From SIAF01 sp046152955 (GTDB taxonomy: Bacteria > Planctomycetota > Planctomycetia > Planctomycetales > Planctomycetaceae): DNA of 50,313 nucleotides. The stretch covers positions 1-50,313 of the forward strand of contig JBJXGA010000099.1 of NCBI GenBank assembly GCA_046152955.1, in the 5' to 3' direction. The notes below the pieces were generated by a model. The model searched no databases and was not told the origin of the DNA. It saw only the letters and a list, made by a program, of their open reading frames with translations. A program made the position numbers and the translations under genes. Shown one piece after another: positions 16,408-25,451 of the stretch (position 1 is its first letter; each line of letters begins with the position of its first letter).

Positions 16408-18591
16408 ATGGATCTGCCGTTGGGAACAACACTACTTGCTGGTTCACCTTCTCCCGCAGGCATTCCCGTTTGCACAGACGCCGCCCCCCCGCGCCCCCGT
16501 TGGGAGATGCACGAGGGCCGGACGTTTCCGTTCGGCGTCTCCTGGGACACCCAGTGGCAGGCGTACAACTTCTCGCTTTGTGCCCCCCACGCCCGGCAGG
16601 TGAAGCTGCTGTTCTTCACCGAGACCGAGGTGACCCAGCCGTGTGCCCTGTACAATCTAGACTACCACCGTCACAAGTCCGGTGATATCTGGCATTGTCT
16701 GCTGAAGAAGGAGTCTCTCAACGGCGCACTGTACTACGCGTATTCGGTTGCGGGGCCGGCCGACGCGTTTCACGGCGGATGGCACGCTTACGATCCCGAC
16801 AAGCTGCTGCTGGATCCGTACGCGCGGAATGTCTATTTTCCGCCTGGATTCGAACGCGAAGCGGCGATCGGCGCCGGATCAAATATCGGCCGCGCGGCCC
16901 TGGCCAGGCTGATTGCCGACGAAGAACCATTTGACTGGACGGGCGACGTGGCGCCGCGTCACGATGGCGATCTTGTGATCTACGAGTTGCACGTGCGGGG
17001 GTTCACCAGGCACGTCAGCAGCCAGGTGGCAGCCGCCCACCACGGTACGTTCGCCGGGTTGATTGAAAAGGTGCCCTACCTCCGCGAACTGGGAATCACT
17101 GCGGTCGAGTTGATGCCGGTCTTCCAGTTCGAACCTGGTGCGGGCGACTACTGGGGTTATATGCCCTTGAATTTCTTCGCGCCGCACCATCTCTACGGGT
17201 CTGTCGCCGGTGTCGACCATCAACACAACGAATTCAAGCAGATGGTCAAGGCGCTGCATCAGGCGGGGATCGAAGTCATTCTGGACGTGGTCTATAACCA
17301 CACAGCGGAAGGGAACGAACAAGGGCCAACCTATAGCTTCAAGGGCATCGACAACGAGGTGTACTACCTGCCTGCCCACGACTCGCCGGGCGACTACGGC
17401 AATTACTCGGGAACGGGGAATTCGTTACGGTGCGCAAATCGTTACGTGCGACAGTTGATTCTCGACAGCATGCGGTTCTGGGTCACGCAAATGCATGTCG
17501 ACGGATTCCGCTTCGATCTGGCGTCGGTGCTGGTTCGTAACGAAGAGGGGCAAATCGACGGCATGCACCCGCCGCTTTTGGCGGAGATTCGCGCTGACCC
17601 GGTGCTGGGGCAGGTTCGGCTGATCGCCGAACCCTGGGACGCACAGGGGGGCTACCTGCTCGGCCGGAGACTGTTTCCAGGCACGCAGTGGGCGCAGTGG
17701 AACGACCGCTTCCGCGACGAAGTGCGGCGTTTCGTGCGGGGAGATCAGGGGCTGGTCGCGGCCATGCAGTACCGGCTGTACGGCAGCGACGACCTGTTTC
17801 CCCCGGGACCCGAGTTCGCCTGCCATCCCTACCAGAGCATCAACTTCGTCAATTCGCACGACGGGTTCACGCTTTATGATCTGTTGGCCTATGACGGCAA
17901 ACACAACGACGCCAACGGGCATGCCAATACCGACGGGCCAAATGAGAATTACAGTTGGAATTGTGGCTGGGAGGGAGACCAGGATCTGCCCGCCGAGGTG
18001 CGGCAACTGCGAATTCGTCAGGCGAAGAACTTCTCCTGCCTGTTGATGCTCTCCAACGGCACCCCCATGTTCCGGGCAGGAGATGAGTTCCTGCAAACGC
18101 AAGGTGGCAATAACAACGCCTACAATCAGGACAACAGTACAAGTTGGCTCGACTGGAGTCGTCTGGAGCAGTTTGCGGGTTTTCACCGTTTCTTCCAGGA
18201 GATGATCGCCTTCCGGCGCAGGCATCCAAGCATTTCCCGCAGCCGGTTCTGGGGCGACGACGTCCGCTGGTATGGCACCGGCCGAGTTCTCGATCAGTCA
18301 TTCGAATCCCATTCGCTGGCGTATTGCCTGCATGGGGCCTCTCAGGGTGACGATGACCTGTACGTGATGATCAACATGTGGCACGAGCCGGTCGATTTTC
18401 AGATTCAGGAAGGCGATCCGGGCGACTGGCGATTGGCAATCGACACGGCGCGCGACGAACCGGAGGATCTGTGGCCAGTCGATACCGATGCACCGGTTGT
18501 TGCGCAGGCCAACCAGCGGGTCGGCGGTCGTTCGATCGTGGTTTTAACGCGACCTAGGCACCACATCAGGCCTCATGACCTTGAGCGCTGA
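16408..18591 (+). CDS. glgX: Glycogen debranching enzyme GlgX (isoamylase-type GH13)
   Basis: Hydrolyses alpha-1,6 branches of glycogen in the cytoplasm. The 727-residue protein has an N-terminal carbohydrate-binding CBM48 domain (about 35-140: FPFGVSWDTQWQAYNFSLCAPHA) and a GH13 barrel with VVYNHTAEG, GFRFDLASVL (nucleophile D370), IAEPWDAQGGY (acid/base E408) and FVNSHDGFTLYDLLAYDGKHN (D485), the last being diagnostic of GlgX/isoamylase. A short beta domain closes the protein. The start ATG at 16408 is preceded by AGAGGA at 16394-16399; an upstream TTG overlapping the previous stop is less likely. With the pyruvate-kinase-like gene 47 bases upstream it forms a carbon-storage mobilisation pair. 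Confidence 0.95.
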   Translation: MDLPLGTTLLAGSPSPAGIPVCTDAAPPRPRWEMHEGRTFPFGVSWDTQWQAYNFSLCAPHARQVKLLFFTETEVTQPCALYNLDYHRHKSGDIWHCLLKKESLNGALYYAYSVAGPADAFHGGWHAYDPDKLLLDPYARNVYFPPGFEREAAIGAGSNIGRAALARLIADEEPFDWTGDVAPRHDGDLVIYELHVRGFTRHVSSQVAAAHHGTFAGLIEKVPYLRELGITAVELMPVFQFEPGAGDYWGYMPLNFFAPHHLYGSVAGVDHQHNEFKQMVKALHQAGIEVILDVVYNHTAEGNEQGPTYSFKGIDNEVYYLPAHDSPGDYGNYSGTGNSLRCANRYVRQLILDSMRFWVTQMHVDGFRFDLASVLVRNEEGQIDGMHPPLLAEIRADPVLGQVRLIAEPWDAQGGYLLGRRLFPGTQWAQWNDRFRDEVRRFVRGDQGLVAAMQYRLYGSDDLFPPGPEFACHPYQSINFVNSHDGFTLYDLLAYDGKHNDANGHANTDGPNENYSWNCGWEGDQDLPAEVRQLRIRQAKNFSCLLMLSNGTPMFRAGDEFLQTQGGNNNAYNQDNSTSWLDWSRLEQFAGFHRFFQEMIAFRRRHPSISRSRFWGDDVRWYGTGRVLDQSFESHSLAYCLHGASQGDDDLYVMINMWHEPVDFQIQEGDPGDWRLAIDTARDEPEDLWPVDTDAPVVAQANQRVGGRSIVVLTRPRHHIRPHDLER

Positions 18592-18626
18592 TGTGCGAGG
18601 GGCGGTTGTTGAGTTGCTGATTCAGC

Positions 18627-18642
18627 TTGGGGCCGACCCCAA
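18627..18642 (+). terminator. Hairpin after glgX, possible terminator
   Basis: TTGGGG (18627-18632) and CCCCAA (18637-18642) form a perfect 6-bp stem around a CCGA loop, 36 bases after the glgX stop. No T-run follows, so it is either a factor-dependent end, an mRNA-stabilising hairpin, or chance. Confidence 0.3.
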
Positions 18643-18666
18643 ATCCGAGTACCGCAACACGGAATC

Positions 18667-18695
18667 GACCCCATTCGCGTCGTGCGGATGGTGAG
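18667..18695 (-). repeat. 29-nt palindromic repeat, copy A (minus orientation)
   Basis: Read on the minus strand: left part CTCACCATCCGC, 5-base centre, right part GCGAATGGGGTC. The core arms pair over about eight positions with one G-T wobble. It has the same length and framework as copies B and C, in the opposite orientation. Confidence 0.6.
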
Positions 18696-18788
18696 CGAGA
18701 CCGGCGCTGACAGATGGATTGGCAAATGGACCTGTCGCGTGAAAGGTGTCCATCGCCGCCAGAACATCTCCCGTCAGCGGAGATCTTG

Positions 18789-18817
18789 TTCACCATCTAC
18801 TCAAAATGGATGGGGTC
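18789..18817 (+). repeat. 29-nt palindromic repeat, copy B
   Basis: Left part TTCACCATCTAC, centre TCAAA, right part ATGGATGGGGTC. It keeps the fixed positions of the family (TCACCATC at the left and ATGGGG at the right) and the same 5-base centre spacing as copies A and C, while its inner arm has drifted. Confidence 0.6.
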
Positions 18818-18858
18818 CGTCCACGTCGGTATCCGTCCCACATCGCTGCCGATCTCTT

Positions 18859-18887
18859 CTCACCATCCGGGCGAGCCGGATGGGGCC
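18859..18887 (+). repeat. 29-nt palindromic repeat, copy C
   Basis: Left part CTCACCATCCGG, centre GCGAG, right part CCGGATGGGGCC. The core CCATCCGG/CCGGATGG is a perfect 8-bp inverted repeat around a 5-base loop, so this is the best-formed hairpin of the three copies. Confidence 0.65.
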
Positions 18888-19159
18888 GTAGCACAATCCC
18901 TTTTGGCCGTCTGGCTGTTCCCCCCAGTTTGTGCGTCGCCGAATCCCGATTCCGGAACAGAATCGTTGACTTGCAGTCGAATCCAGATGGCCCAATTTCT
19001 CATTCGTTTGCGCAGCCCAGTCCTACCCTACTTTTACGTGATGCCTTTCCCCCGCTGGCGGCACTCTTTATCCTAGCGGTTCGAATTATCAGGCGAATTG
19101 ACCCCCTGGGGTCGCTCCCGGTCCGGGAACGGCTCCGATTCACCACGAGGCTCGACTTC

Positions 19160-21955
19160 ATGACGACTGATTGTTGGCGCTCGATTGCCCACTCGGGCTG
19201 GTTGCTGGCTCTTCTCTGCTCCGCCGGTTTTGTCGGGGGGGCGACTCGATCCGCGTTGGCAGCGGATGGGCCTTCCCGCTTGACCCTCAAGCCGGGGGAC
19301 CACATCGCGATCATCGGCAACACGCTCGCCGAGCGGATGCAGCATTTTGGTTCGCTGGAAACGCTGATCCACAGCCGGTTTCCCGAGCATCAGCTCGTGT
19401 TCCGTAACCTGGGCTATAGCGGCGACGAAATCGATCTTTCCAAACGGCTGCGGTCGATGGACTTTGGAACCCCTGACCAATGGCTGGCGGGAATCGCTCC
19501 CATTCCGCAGACGCAAAAACTCTCCGCCAGGGACCAGGTGGCAGAGAACCGCTTCGAGTTTACCAACACCAAGGCTGACGTCATCTTCGCCTTCTTCGGC
19601 TACAACGAATCGTTCGCCGGTCCGGCGGGACTGGCGTCGTTCAAAACGCAGTTGGAAGGCTTCGTCCGGCACACCCTGGGACAAAAGTACAACGGCGAAA
19701 GCCCTCCGCGGCTGGTTCTGTTCTCACCCATCGCTCAGGAATTGGTCGATCCAGCCAATCTTCCCGGCGCAGAGGCGGTCAAGGCCGCCAATCTCCGTTT
19801 GGCCGCCTACGTCCAGGCGATGCAGGAAGTCGCCGTGGCACAGAATGTTCCGTTTGTCGACCTGTTTGCGGCGACGACCGAGTTGTACAAGAAGTCCGCA
19901 GGACGCCCGTTGACGATCAATGGCATTCATCTCAATGCCGATGGGGACAAGGCAGTCGGGCAGGCGATTGATCAGGCGCTGTTCGGCCCGCGTCGGACGC
20001 CGGTGGTCGAGCCGGAGTTTCAAAGGCTGAGGCGCGCTGTCAACGAAAAAAACTTTTACTGGTTCAACCGGTATCGCGCCACCGACGGGTTCTCAACGTA
20101 TGGAGACCGGGCGTTTCTCAAATTCTCTGAAGGCCCCGGCGGCTACGGCGAAGGGAGATCGAACTACGGTACGGTGCAGCGCGAACTGGAAGTGCTGGAC
20201 ATCATGACGTCGAATCGGGACGCCCGCGTCTGGTCGCTGGCCAAAGGTCAGGATGTGCAGGTCGAAGACAAAAACCTGCCGCCGTTCTTCCCGGTGATTT
20301 CCAACAAGCCCGGTCCGCTGGAAGGAGGAAAGCATGTCTTTCTGGGAGGCGAAGAGTCACTTGGCAAAATGACTGTCCATGCGGGACTGAAAGTGACGCT
20401 GTTTGCCTCCGAGGAAAAATTCCCCGAACTGGCCAATCCAGTGCAGATGGCGTTCGACACGAAGGGGCGATTGTGGGTCGCCGCCTGGCCCACCTACCCC
20501 CACTGGAAACCGACCGAGGAGATGAACGACAAGCTGCTCATCCTGGAAGACACCAACGGGGATGGCCAGGCGGATGTCTGCAAGACGTTCGCCGGGGATC
20601 TCCACAATCCCACTGGATTTGAATTCTGGAGCGGCGGCGTCCTTGTGTCACAGGGGCCGGACATTTTGTTTCTCAAAGACACCAACGGCGACGACAAGTA
20701 CGACGTGAAAGACCGGGTGGTCCACGGGCTGGACACCGCCGACACGCACCATACGGCCAACAGCTTCGTCCTCGATCCGGGGGGAGCGCTCTACTTTCAG
20801 GAAGGGACGTTTCATCATACGCAGGTGGAAACTCCCTGGGGACCGCCGCGGCGCGTCGCCAACGGCGCCGTCTTTCGTTACGAGCCGCGCTCCCAGAAAT
20901 TCGACGTGTATGTTTCGTTCGGCTTCGCCAATCCGCACGGCCATGCCTTCGACCGGTGGGGACAGGACTTTGTTTATGACGGGACCGGCGCCGATCCGTT
21001 CCACGCCGTCCTGTTCTCCGGCGACATCGACTACCCGCACAAGCACGGTCGTCCGCCGCGCGTGTATCAGCAGCGAACTCGTCCCTGTTCGGCAATCGAG
21101 ATTCTCCGCAGCGGCCACTTTCCCGAAGAGTTTCAGGGCAACCTGCTGGTCAACAACGTGATCGGTTTCCAGGGAATTCTGCGATACAAGCTGCAGGACC
21201 AGGGGTCGAGTTTTTCCGCAGTGGAGGCCGAACCGATTCTCTCCTCCTCCGATCCCAGTTTTCGACCGGCGGACGTCGAGATCGGTCCGGACGGAGCGAT
21301 CTGGTTCACCGACTGGCAGAATCCCATCATCGGCCACATGCAGCACAACCTGCGTGACCCCAGTCGCGACCGGTCGCACGGCCGCGTCTACCGTGTCCAT
21401 TGCGAAGGGCGCGCCTTGCTGAAGCCGACCCCCATCGCCGGGGAGCCGATCGACCGGCTGCTGGAGTTGCTGAAGTCTCCTGACGACCGCGTGCGGCATC
21501 GGACGCGAATCGAGCTCAGCGGTCGCCCCTCGCGCGAGGTGATTGCTGCGGCCACCGCCTGGCTGAAACGGCTCGATCCCGCCTCGGCCGACTACGAACA
21601 CCACCGGCTCGAAGGCTTGTGGCTGCATCAGAGCCACAACGTGGTTCAACCGGAACTTCTGCGGCAGGTGTTGCGTTCGCCCGACTTTCAGGCCCGTGCG
21701 GCGGCGACCCGGATCGTGCCGCACTGGAAAGACCGCCTCGACAAGCCGCTCGACTTGCTGCAAGCGCAGGTCAATGACGAACACCCGCGGGTCCGGTTGA
21801 TGGCAATCTGGGCCTTGAGCTACTTTCAGGGGGCCGACGCGGTGGCGGCCGCCGACCTGGCGGTGGAGTCGCTCGTCCATCCTCAGGATGAGTACCTGAA
21901 GTTCCAGCTCGACGAAACGATGAAGACCCTCGATCGGCGAAAGGGAGCCCAGTGA
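19160..21955 (+). CDS. Exported SGNH-hydrolase / membrane-bound dehydrogenase-domain fusion
   Basis: A 931-residue exported protein. After a signal peptide (about 8-36), residues 45-280 resemble an SGNH/GDSL hydrolase: HIAIIGNTLAER holds the GNT variant of block I, followed by NLGYSGDEI and FFGYNESF, with a GIHLNADGD segment supplying the Asp/His-like block V. Residues about 410-760 are the beta-propeller-like putative membrane-bound dehydrogenase domain typical of Planctomycetes/Verrucomicrobia (GRLWVAAWPTYPHW, DTNGDGQAD, DTNGDDKYD, FGFANPHGHAFDRWGQ). The C-terminal 160 residues look like HEAT helices. The block I Ser seems replaced (GNT), so hydrolase activity is doubtful. Start at 19160 has GAGG nine bases upstream. 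It overlaps the next gene by four bases. Confidence 0.85.
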   Translation: MTTDCWRSIAHSGWLLALLCSAGFVGGATRSALAADGPSRLTLKPGDHIAIIGNTLAERMQHFGSLETLIHSRFPEHQLVFRNLGYSGDEIDLSKRLRSMDFGTPDQWLAGIAPIPQTQKLSARDQVAENRFEFTNTKADVIFAFFGYNESFAGPAGLASFKTQLEGFVRHTLGQKYNGESPPRLVLFSPIAQELVDPANLPGAEAVKAANLRLAAYVQAMQEVAVAQNVPFVDLFAATTELYKKSAGRPLTINGIHLNADGDKAVGQAIDQALFGPRRTPVVEPEFQRLRRAVNEKNFYWFNRYRATDGFSTYGDRAFLKFSEGPGGYGEGRSNYGTVQRELEVLDIMTSNRDARVWSLAKGQDVQVEDKNLPPFFPVISNKPGPLEGGKHVFLGGEESLGKMTVHAGLKVTLFASEEKFPELANPVQMAFDTKGRLWVAAWPTYPHWKPTEEMNDKLLILEDTNGDGQADVCKTFAGDLHNPTGFEFWSGGVLVSQGPDILFLKDTNGDDKYDVKDRVVHGLDTADTHHTANSFVLDPGGALYFQEGTFHHTQVETPWGPPRRVANGAVFRYEPRSQKFDVYVSFGFANPHGHAFDRWGQDFVYDGTGADPFHAVLFSGDIDYPHKHGRPPRVYQQRTRPCSAIEILRSGHFPEEFQGNLLVNNVIGFQGILRYKLQDQGSSFSAVEAEPILSSSDPSFRPADVEIGPDGAIWFTDWQNPIIGHMQHNLRDPSRDRSHGRVYRVHCEGRALLKPTPIAGEPIDRLLELLKSPDDRVRHRTRIELSGRPSREVIAAATAWLKRLDPASADYEHHRLEGLWLHQSHNVVQPELLRQVLRSPDFQARAAATRIVPHWKDRLDKPLDLLQAQVNDEHPRVRLMAIWALSYFQGADAVAAADLAVESLVHPQDEYLKFQLDETMKTLDRRKGAQ

Positions 21956-23751
21956 GGAGTGCGTCCTCTTTCGGCCGGCGGCTTTGGCTCGCGGGGATGG
22001 TCTGGCTGATCGGTGCGGGGCTGGTTCCCTGGGGGATGCTCCGCGCCGCCGATCCCCCCCCTTCGGCGGTCGGGTCGTTGCTGAAGCTGTATCAGAGCGG
22101 ACGACTTCCCGCCGAGCGCCAGCCGGCGGTTGTGGAGATGATCTGCAATCGCGGCAACGAGCACGACCTGCGGATTGTGTACGAGCGCGTCTTGCAGCCC
22201 GACGGAATGGCCGGTCCGCTGCGTCTGAAGGCGCTGGGCTGGCTGTCGGAAGCGGCCCGCACGCGAAAGGTGAAACCGGCCGGCGACTTGGCGCAACTGG
22301 CGGAACTGGTCGAGTCAGGCGATGCGCCGCTTCGACTGGCTGCGGTCCGCCTGGCCGGGACTCTGGCGATTCCCCAGGTGTCCGGCCAACTCCGCCAGTT
22401 GGCCGCCGATCGGGACGCTCCGGAGGAGTTGCGGCAGGCGGCGATCGCGGCGCTCACGTTGATCGGAGGGGACGAGAATCGCGAGACGCTGCGGCAGCTA
22501 GCGGTGCAGGCCAGTTCCGTCGCGACCCGGATGCAGGCGGTAGCCGCCATGGCCGGTTTTGACCTGCCCGCCGCAGCGGTGGAAGGGGCCGCGCTGTTGG
22601 CGGGCGCCTCTCCCGAAGACGATCCGGCCTTGTTGCTCGACGCGTTTTTTGATCGCAAGGACGCTTCCACGCTTTTGGCGCAGGCCCTGGGGAAACACAA
22701 GCTCTCGCGTGACGTCGCCAAGCGGGCACTGCGTTATATGTACTCGGTCGGACGAAGCGACGCGGACCTGTCGGCCGTGTTGAGTGAGGCGGCGGGAGTC
22801 GTCGTCGATCCACCGCCTCCCACCCAGGAAGAGGTCGCCAACCTGGTGCGTGAGGTCTTGGACCATGGAGACGCCGCGCGCGGCGAAAAGGTCTTTCGCC
22901 GCGCCGACTTGAGCTGCATGCGCTGTCACAGTCTCAATCGGGCGGGGGGACAGGTGGGACCAGACCTGAGCGCCGTGGGGGGCTCGTCGCCGGTTGATTA
23001 CATCGTCAACTCGGTGCTGAATCCCAATCTGGCGGTGAAAGAACAGTTCGTAACGCGCGTCATCGAAACAGCGGATGGCAAAGTTTTGACCGGGATCCTC
23101 ATCGACCGTGACGAGTCGCGGGTGCGGATCCGGGACGTGCAGGGGAAGACTCTAATCATCCCCACCGCTGACATTGACGCCGAAGGGGAGGGGGCCTCGA
23201 TGATGCCCTCCGGCCTCACCAAATTCCTGACGCACGCCGAATTGCTCGATCTGGTGCGGTTTGTTTCCGAGCTGGGAAAACCGGGAGAGTATGCCGTTCG
23301 ACCGGCGACGACCATCCAGCGATGGCGCGTCTTGCAGCAACCGGCGCCCGAACTCATCGACGGAGTTCCGCACCTGGAAATCCTCCGGCAACATGTGCTG
23401 GACTCTCCTCCTGAAGCGTGGGGAGCGGTTTATGCCACCCACTCCGGACGCTTGCCGCTGGATGAATTGCGTTCCAACCGCCAGCCTCGGACCGTTCTTT
23501 TGCGCGGCGAATTCCAGGTTTCCGATGCGGGGCAGGTTGCAGTCGCCATCACTTGCAGCGAGAAGTTCCAGGTCTGGATCGATTCGCAGGGGTTCGAGTC
23601 CGCCGCACAGTTTACCGTCACTGCAGAACCGGGCCGCCACCTGGTGATCATCCGTGTGGAGATTTCGGATCGAGCCCAACCGGAATTGAAAGTGGAACTG
23701 ACGCGACCGGCTGGTTCGCCGGTGCAGTTTGAGGTCGTCGGGGGAGCGTAG
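21952..23751 (+). CDS. Exported HEAT-repeat / cytochrome c protein
   Basis: A 599-residue exported protein that probably receives electrons from, or complexes with, the dehydrogenase-like protein encoded just upstream; the two reading frames overlap in GTGA. It starts with GTG and a signal peptide (residues 9-32). Residues 40-280 are HEAT-like helical repeats (LRLAAVRLAGTLAIP, LRQAAIAALTLIGG). Residues 300-430 are the planctomycete heme-binding domain with C322-M-R-C325-H326, GPDLSAVGG, the SVLNPNLAVKEQF segment and a Met/Ile-rich IPTADID stretch. Residues 440-599 form a beta-rich domain, perhaps carbohydrate binding. In many relatives both halves are one polypeptide, so this is a split form. 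Confidence 0.88.
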   Translation: MRSASSFGRRLWLAGMVWLIGAGLVPWGMLRAADPPPSAVGSLLKLYQSGRLPAERQPAVVEMICNRGNEHDLRIVYERVLQPDGMAGPLRLKALGWLSEAARTRKVKPAGDLAQLAELVESGDAPLRLAAVRLAGTLAIPQVSGQLRQLAADRDAPEELRQAAIAALTLIGGDENRETLRQLAVQASSVATRMQAVAAMAGFDLPAAAVEGAALLAGASPEDDPALLLDAFFDRKDASTLLAQALGKHKLSRDVAKRALRYMYSVGRSDADLSAVLSEAAGVVVDPPPPTQEEVANLVREVLDHGDAARGEKVFRRADLSCMRCHSLNRAGGQVGPDLSAVGGSSPVDYIVNSVLNPNLAVKEQFVTRVIETADGKVLTGILIDRDESRVRIRDVQGKTLIIPTADIDAEGEGASMMPSGLTKFLTHAELLDLVRFVSELGKPGEYAVRPATTIQRWRVLQQPAPELIDGVPHLEILRQHVLDSPPEAWGAVYATHSGRLPLDELRSNRQPRTVLLRGEFQVSDAGQVAVAITCSEKFQVWIDSQGFESAAQFTVTAEPGRHLVIIRVEISDRAQPELKVELTRPAGSPVQFEVVGGA

Positions 23752-23803
23752 CGAGGGAGTGGAGAGTAGACAGTGGATAGGGGATTGTAGCAGTGGGGGC
23801 GGG

Positions 23804-24511
23804 CTATTCGTTGTTGCGTCTTTGTTTTCTCCAGGCGGTGAGTTCTTCGCGGAGTTCGGTGGAGAGGGACAGGCCGGGGGGATCGGAGAGGCGGAACATC
23901 ACGCCGTCGATGTCCGCCAGGGCGGGGAGCCATTCCTCGGGATGCAGGCTGGCGTGGCGCGTCTGCAATTCGTCGTAGGGGACTTTCCCCTCGGCCGCGT
24001 ACAGCGTCGCCAACACAGGCGCGCAGCGCGCCGCGTCGATTCGCGAAAGTCGGTACGCTTTGGCCCCCATCCGGACTGCCGCAAACACCAGCCCCGGCCC
24101 GATCAAGAGGAACGACAGGAACATTTTGACAAACGACACCGCCGTCTTGGGACCGGCAGCCAAATGCAACAGGCCATAGCCCGTTGAGGCGGCCGCGATC
24201 GACGCAAAAAACGGGCTATTCCCCTCTTCAAAACTGTAATTCTCCAGCCGGTGGCGTGGGATCAGGATTTGGAGCAAAAACAGCACCCCTATGCCGATCA
24301 TGGGGCCCCAAAACCCCATCGAACGATTGAACATGAAATCCAACGAAACCACCCGAACCAACGCCACGTAGATGGCCCAGTACGTAAAGAACAACGCAAT
24401 GGCCGCCGCCATCAGCGTCCCAGCGGCTGCCAAGATCATCAGCCCACTCCACCGGCGGCACCTGGCAGTCAACCATTCCCGGATCCATTCAGTCTTCGCG
24501 TCAGACTTCAT
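23804..24511 (-). CDS. Integral membrane protein, unknown function
   Basis: A 235-residue protein with about four transmembrane segments: residues 23-48, 66-86, 102-118 and 126-146, followed by a roughly 85-residue cytoplasmic tail (RIDAARCAPVLATLYAAEGKVPYDELQ... LSDPPGLSLSTELREEL). I do not recognise a family; the tail has a small winged-helix-like feel, but this is only an impression. It is last in a minus-strand run that includes a lipoxygenase and a giant kinase, 32 bases after the preceding stop. Its 3' end is 52 bases from the convergent cytochrome gene. Confidence 0.75.
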   Translation of the reverse strand: MKSDAKTEWIREWLTARCRRWSGLMILAAAGTLMAAAIALFFTYWAIYVALVRVVSLDFMFNRSMGFWGPMIGIGVLFLLQILIPRHRLENYSFEEGNSPFFASIAAASTGYGLLHLAAGPKTAVSFVKMFLSFLLIGPGLVFAAVRMGAKAYRLSRIDAARCAPVLATLYAAEGKVPYDELQTRHASLHPEEWLPALADIDGVMFRLSDPPGLSLSTELREELTAWRKQRRNNE

Positions 24512-24543
24512 TTTCAGTTTCCAGTTGCCCTAGCGCTTAGCCC

Positions 24544-25428
24544 CTATCCACCCTTCACCAGCCCCGTATTGTGCTGGAAGAACAGCACCTCATCGCCGTA
24601 TCTGGAGGCGACGAAGCGTGATTCGGTGATCAGTCGGCCGATCGGCTGGAGCGCGCCCCCTTCGGTTGCTCGGGCTGAGATGTCGTAGAGCGCCGTTCCG
24701 GGAGGAATCGCTTTGAGCTTCAGGCGGTAGTCGGGGGTGGGGGCGGAGGAGGTTTGCGCGTCGGCGGTGGGTTGAAACACGAGTTCGTCGGGGATGACAG
24801 GGTTGGCGACGGGGGCGCCGTCCGATTCTGTTTCGGCCAGATGATTGACCGGGATTTTGTTCCACGAGAGGCCGCGGGAGGGGATTTGTTTCACGGCCTT
24901 GGTGAACATGATTTTGACTGCCCCGAGCACCAGGCCGCTGAACGGAGGGAGAATGGTTGAACAGGGACGGGCAAAGACGTTGGCATCGGCACCCTGCCCC
25001 TCCAGATTGGGAATGCAAACCACGTTGCGCGAGGGATGCCCTCCCACCAGGATCTTGAGCCCCATGCCGGGAGTGAAGCTCCGGGCGGGAAGCGACAGGC
25101 CGATCCGGATCAAGCCGATTCCGCCGGTTCTCAGCACCCCCGTGAACGGATTCTCCGGAACCGCTTCCCAGCGAACCTGGCAGACGGTGCCATAGGGATG
25201 GACGATTTTCTTGCGTCCCGCAGGGAGCTCGTCCCCCATGTGCTCAAAGGTCTGCCTCAGAAACCGGACGCTGAACAGGCCATGCACTGTGGCCCGCGCG
25301 ACGAACGCCGGATAGCTGATGTTCGGGAGCGCGTCATCCGCGTACTCATCGGCGAGGAGGTTCTGCCACAAAAGTCCGCGTTTGGCGTCGGCAGTCAGCG
25401 TCTGGTAGTCGGAAGGGAGGGGAGGCAT
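24544..25428 (-). CDS. Conserved protein, possibly catalase-like heme enzyme
   Basis: A 294-residue soluble protein starting at the ATG at 25428, 23 bases after the kinase stop. I cannot name the family with certainty. Order and spacing of several stretches recall the catalase superfamily: ARATVHGLFSVRF (H49 at the place of the distal His), HPYGTVCQVRWEAV, GGIGLIRIGLS, FTPGMGLKILVGGHPSRN (compare the RGFAVKFYT... stretch of catalases), and a C-terminal ASRYGDEVLFF where a heme Tyr could lie. Small catalase-related proteins include allene oxide synthases that use lipoxygenase products, and a lipoxygenase gene is two genes upstream, which makes this reading attractive. It remains a hypothesis; a structural protein of another fold is not excluded. 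Confidence 0.6.
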   Translation of the reverse strand: MPPLPSDYQTLTADAKRGLLWQNLLADEYADDALPNISYPAFVARATVHGLFSVRFLRQTFEHMGDELPAGRKKIVHPYGTVCQVRWEAVPENPFTGVLRTGGIGLIRIGLSLPARSFTPGMGLKILVGGHPSRNVVCIPNLEGQGADANVFARPCSTILPPFSGLVLGAVKIMFTKAVKQIPSRGLSWNKIPVNHLAETESDGAPVANPVIPDELVFQPTADAQTSSAPTPDYRLKLKAIPPGTALYDISARATEGGALQPIGRLITESRFVASRYGDEVLFFQHNTGLVKGG

Positions 25429-25451
25429 GGAGCGGCGCGATTGCAGGACGA

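Larger units (their letters stand above)
18592..19159. other. 568-base gene-free region carrying the repeat cluster
   Basis: No convincing gene. An open frame continues upstream of the following CDS to 18746, but its translation has no signal peptide or domain and runs straight through two repeat copies. The rest holds the post-glgX hairpin, the three 29-nt repeats and, presumably, the promoter of the next operon. Confidence 0.5.

Noticed and set aside
18746..19159. N-terminal extension of the SGNH/dehydrogenase protein
   Set aside because: It would bury the signal peptide starting at 19160 and translate through palindromic repeats.
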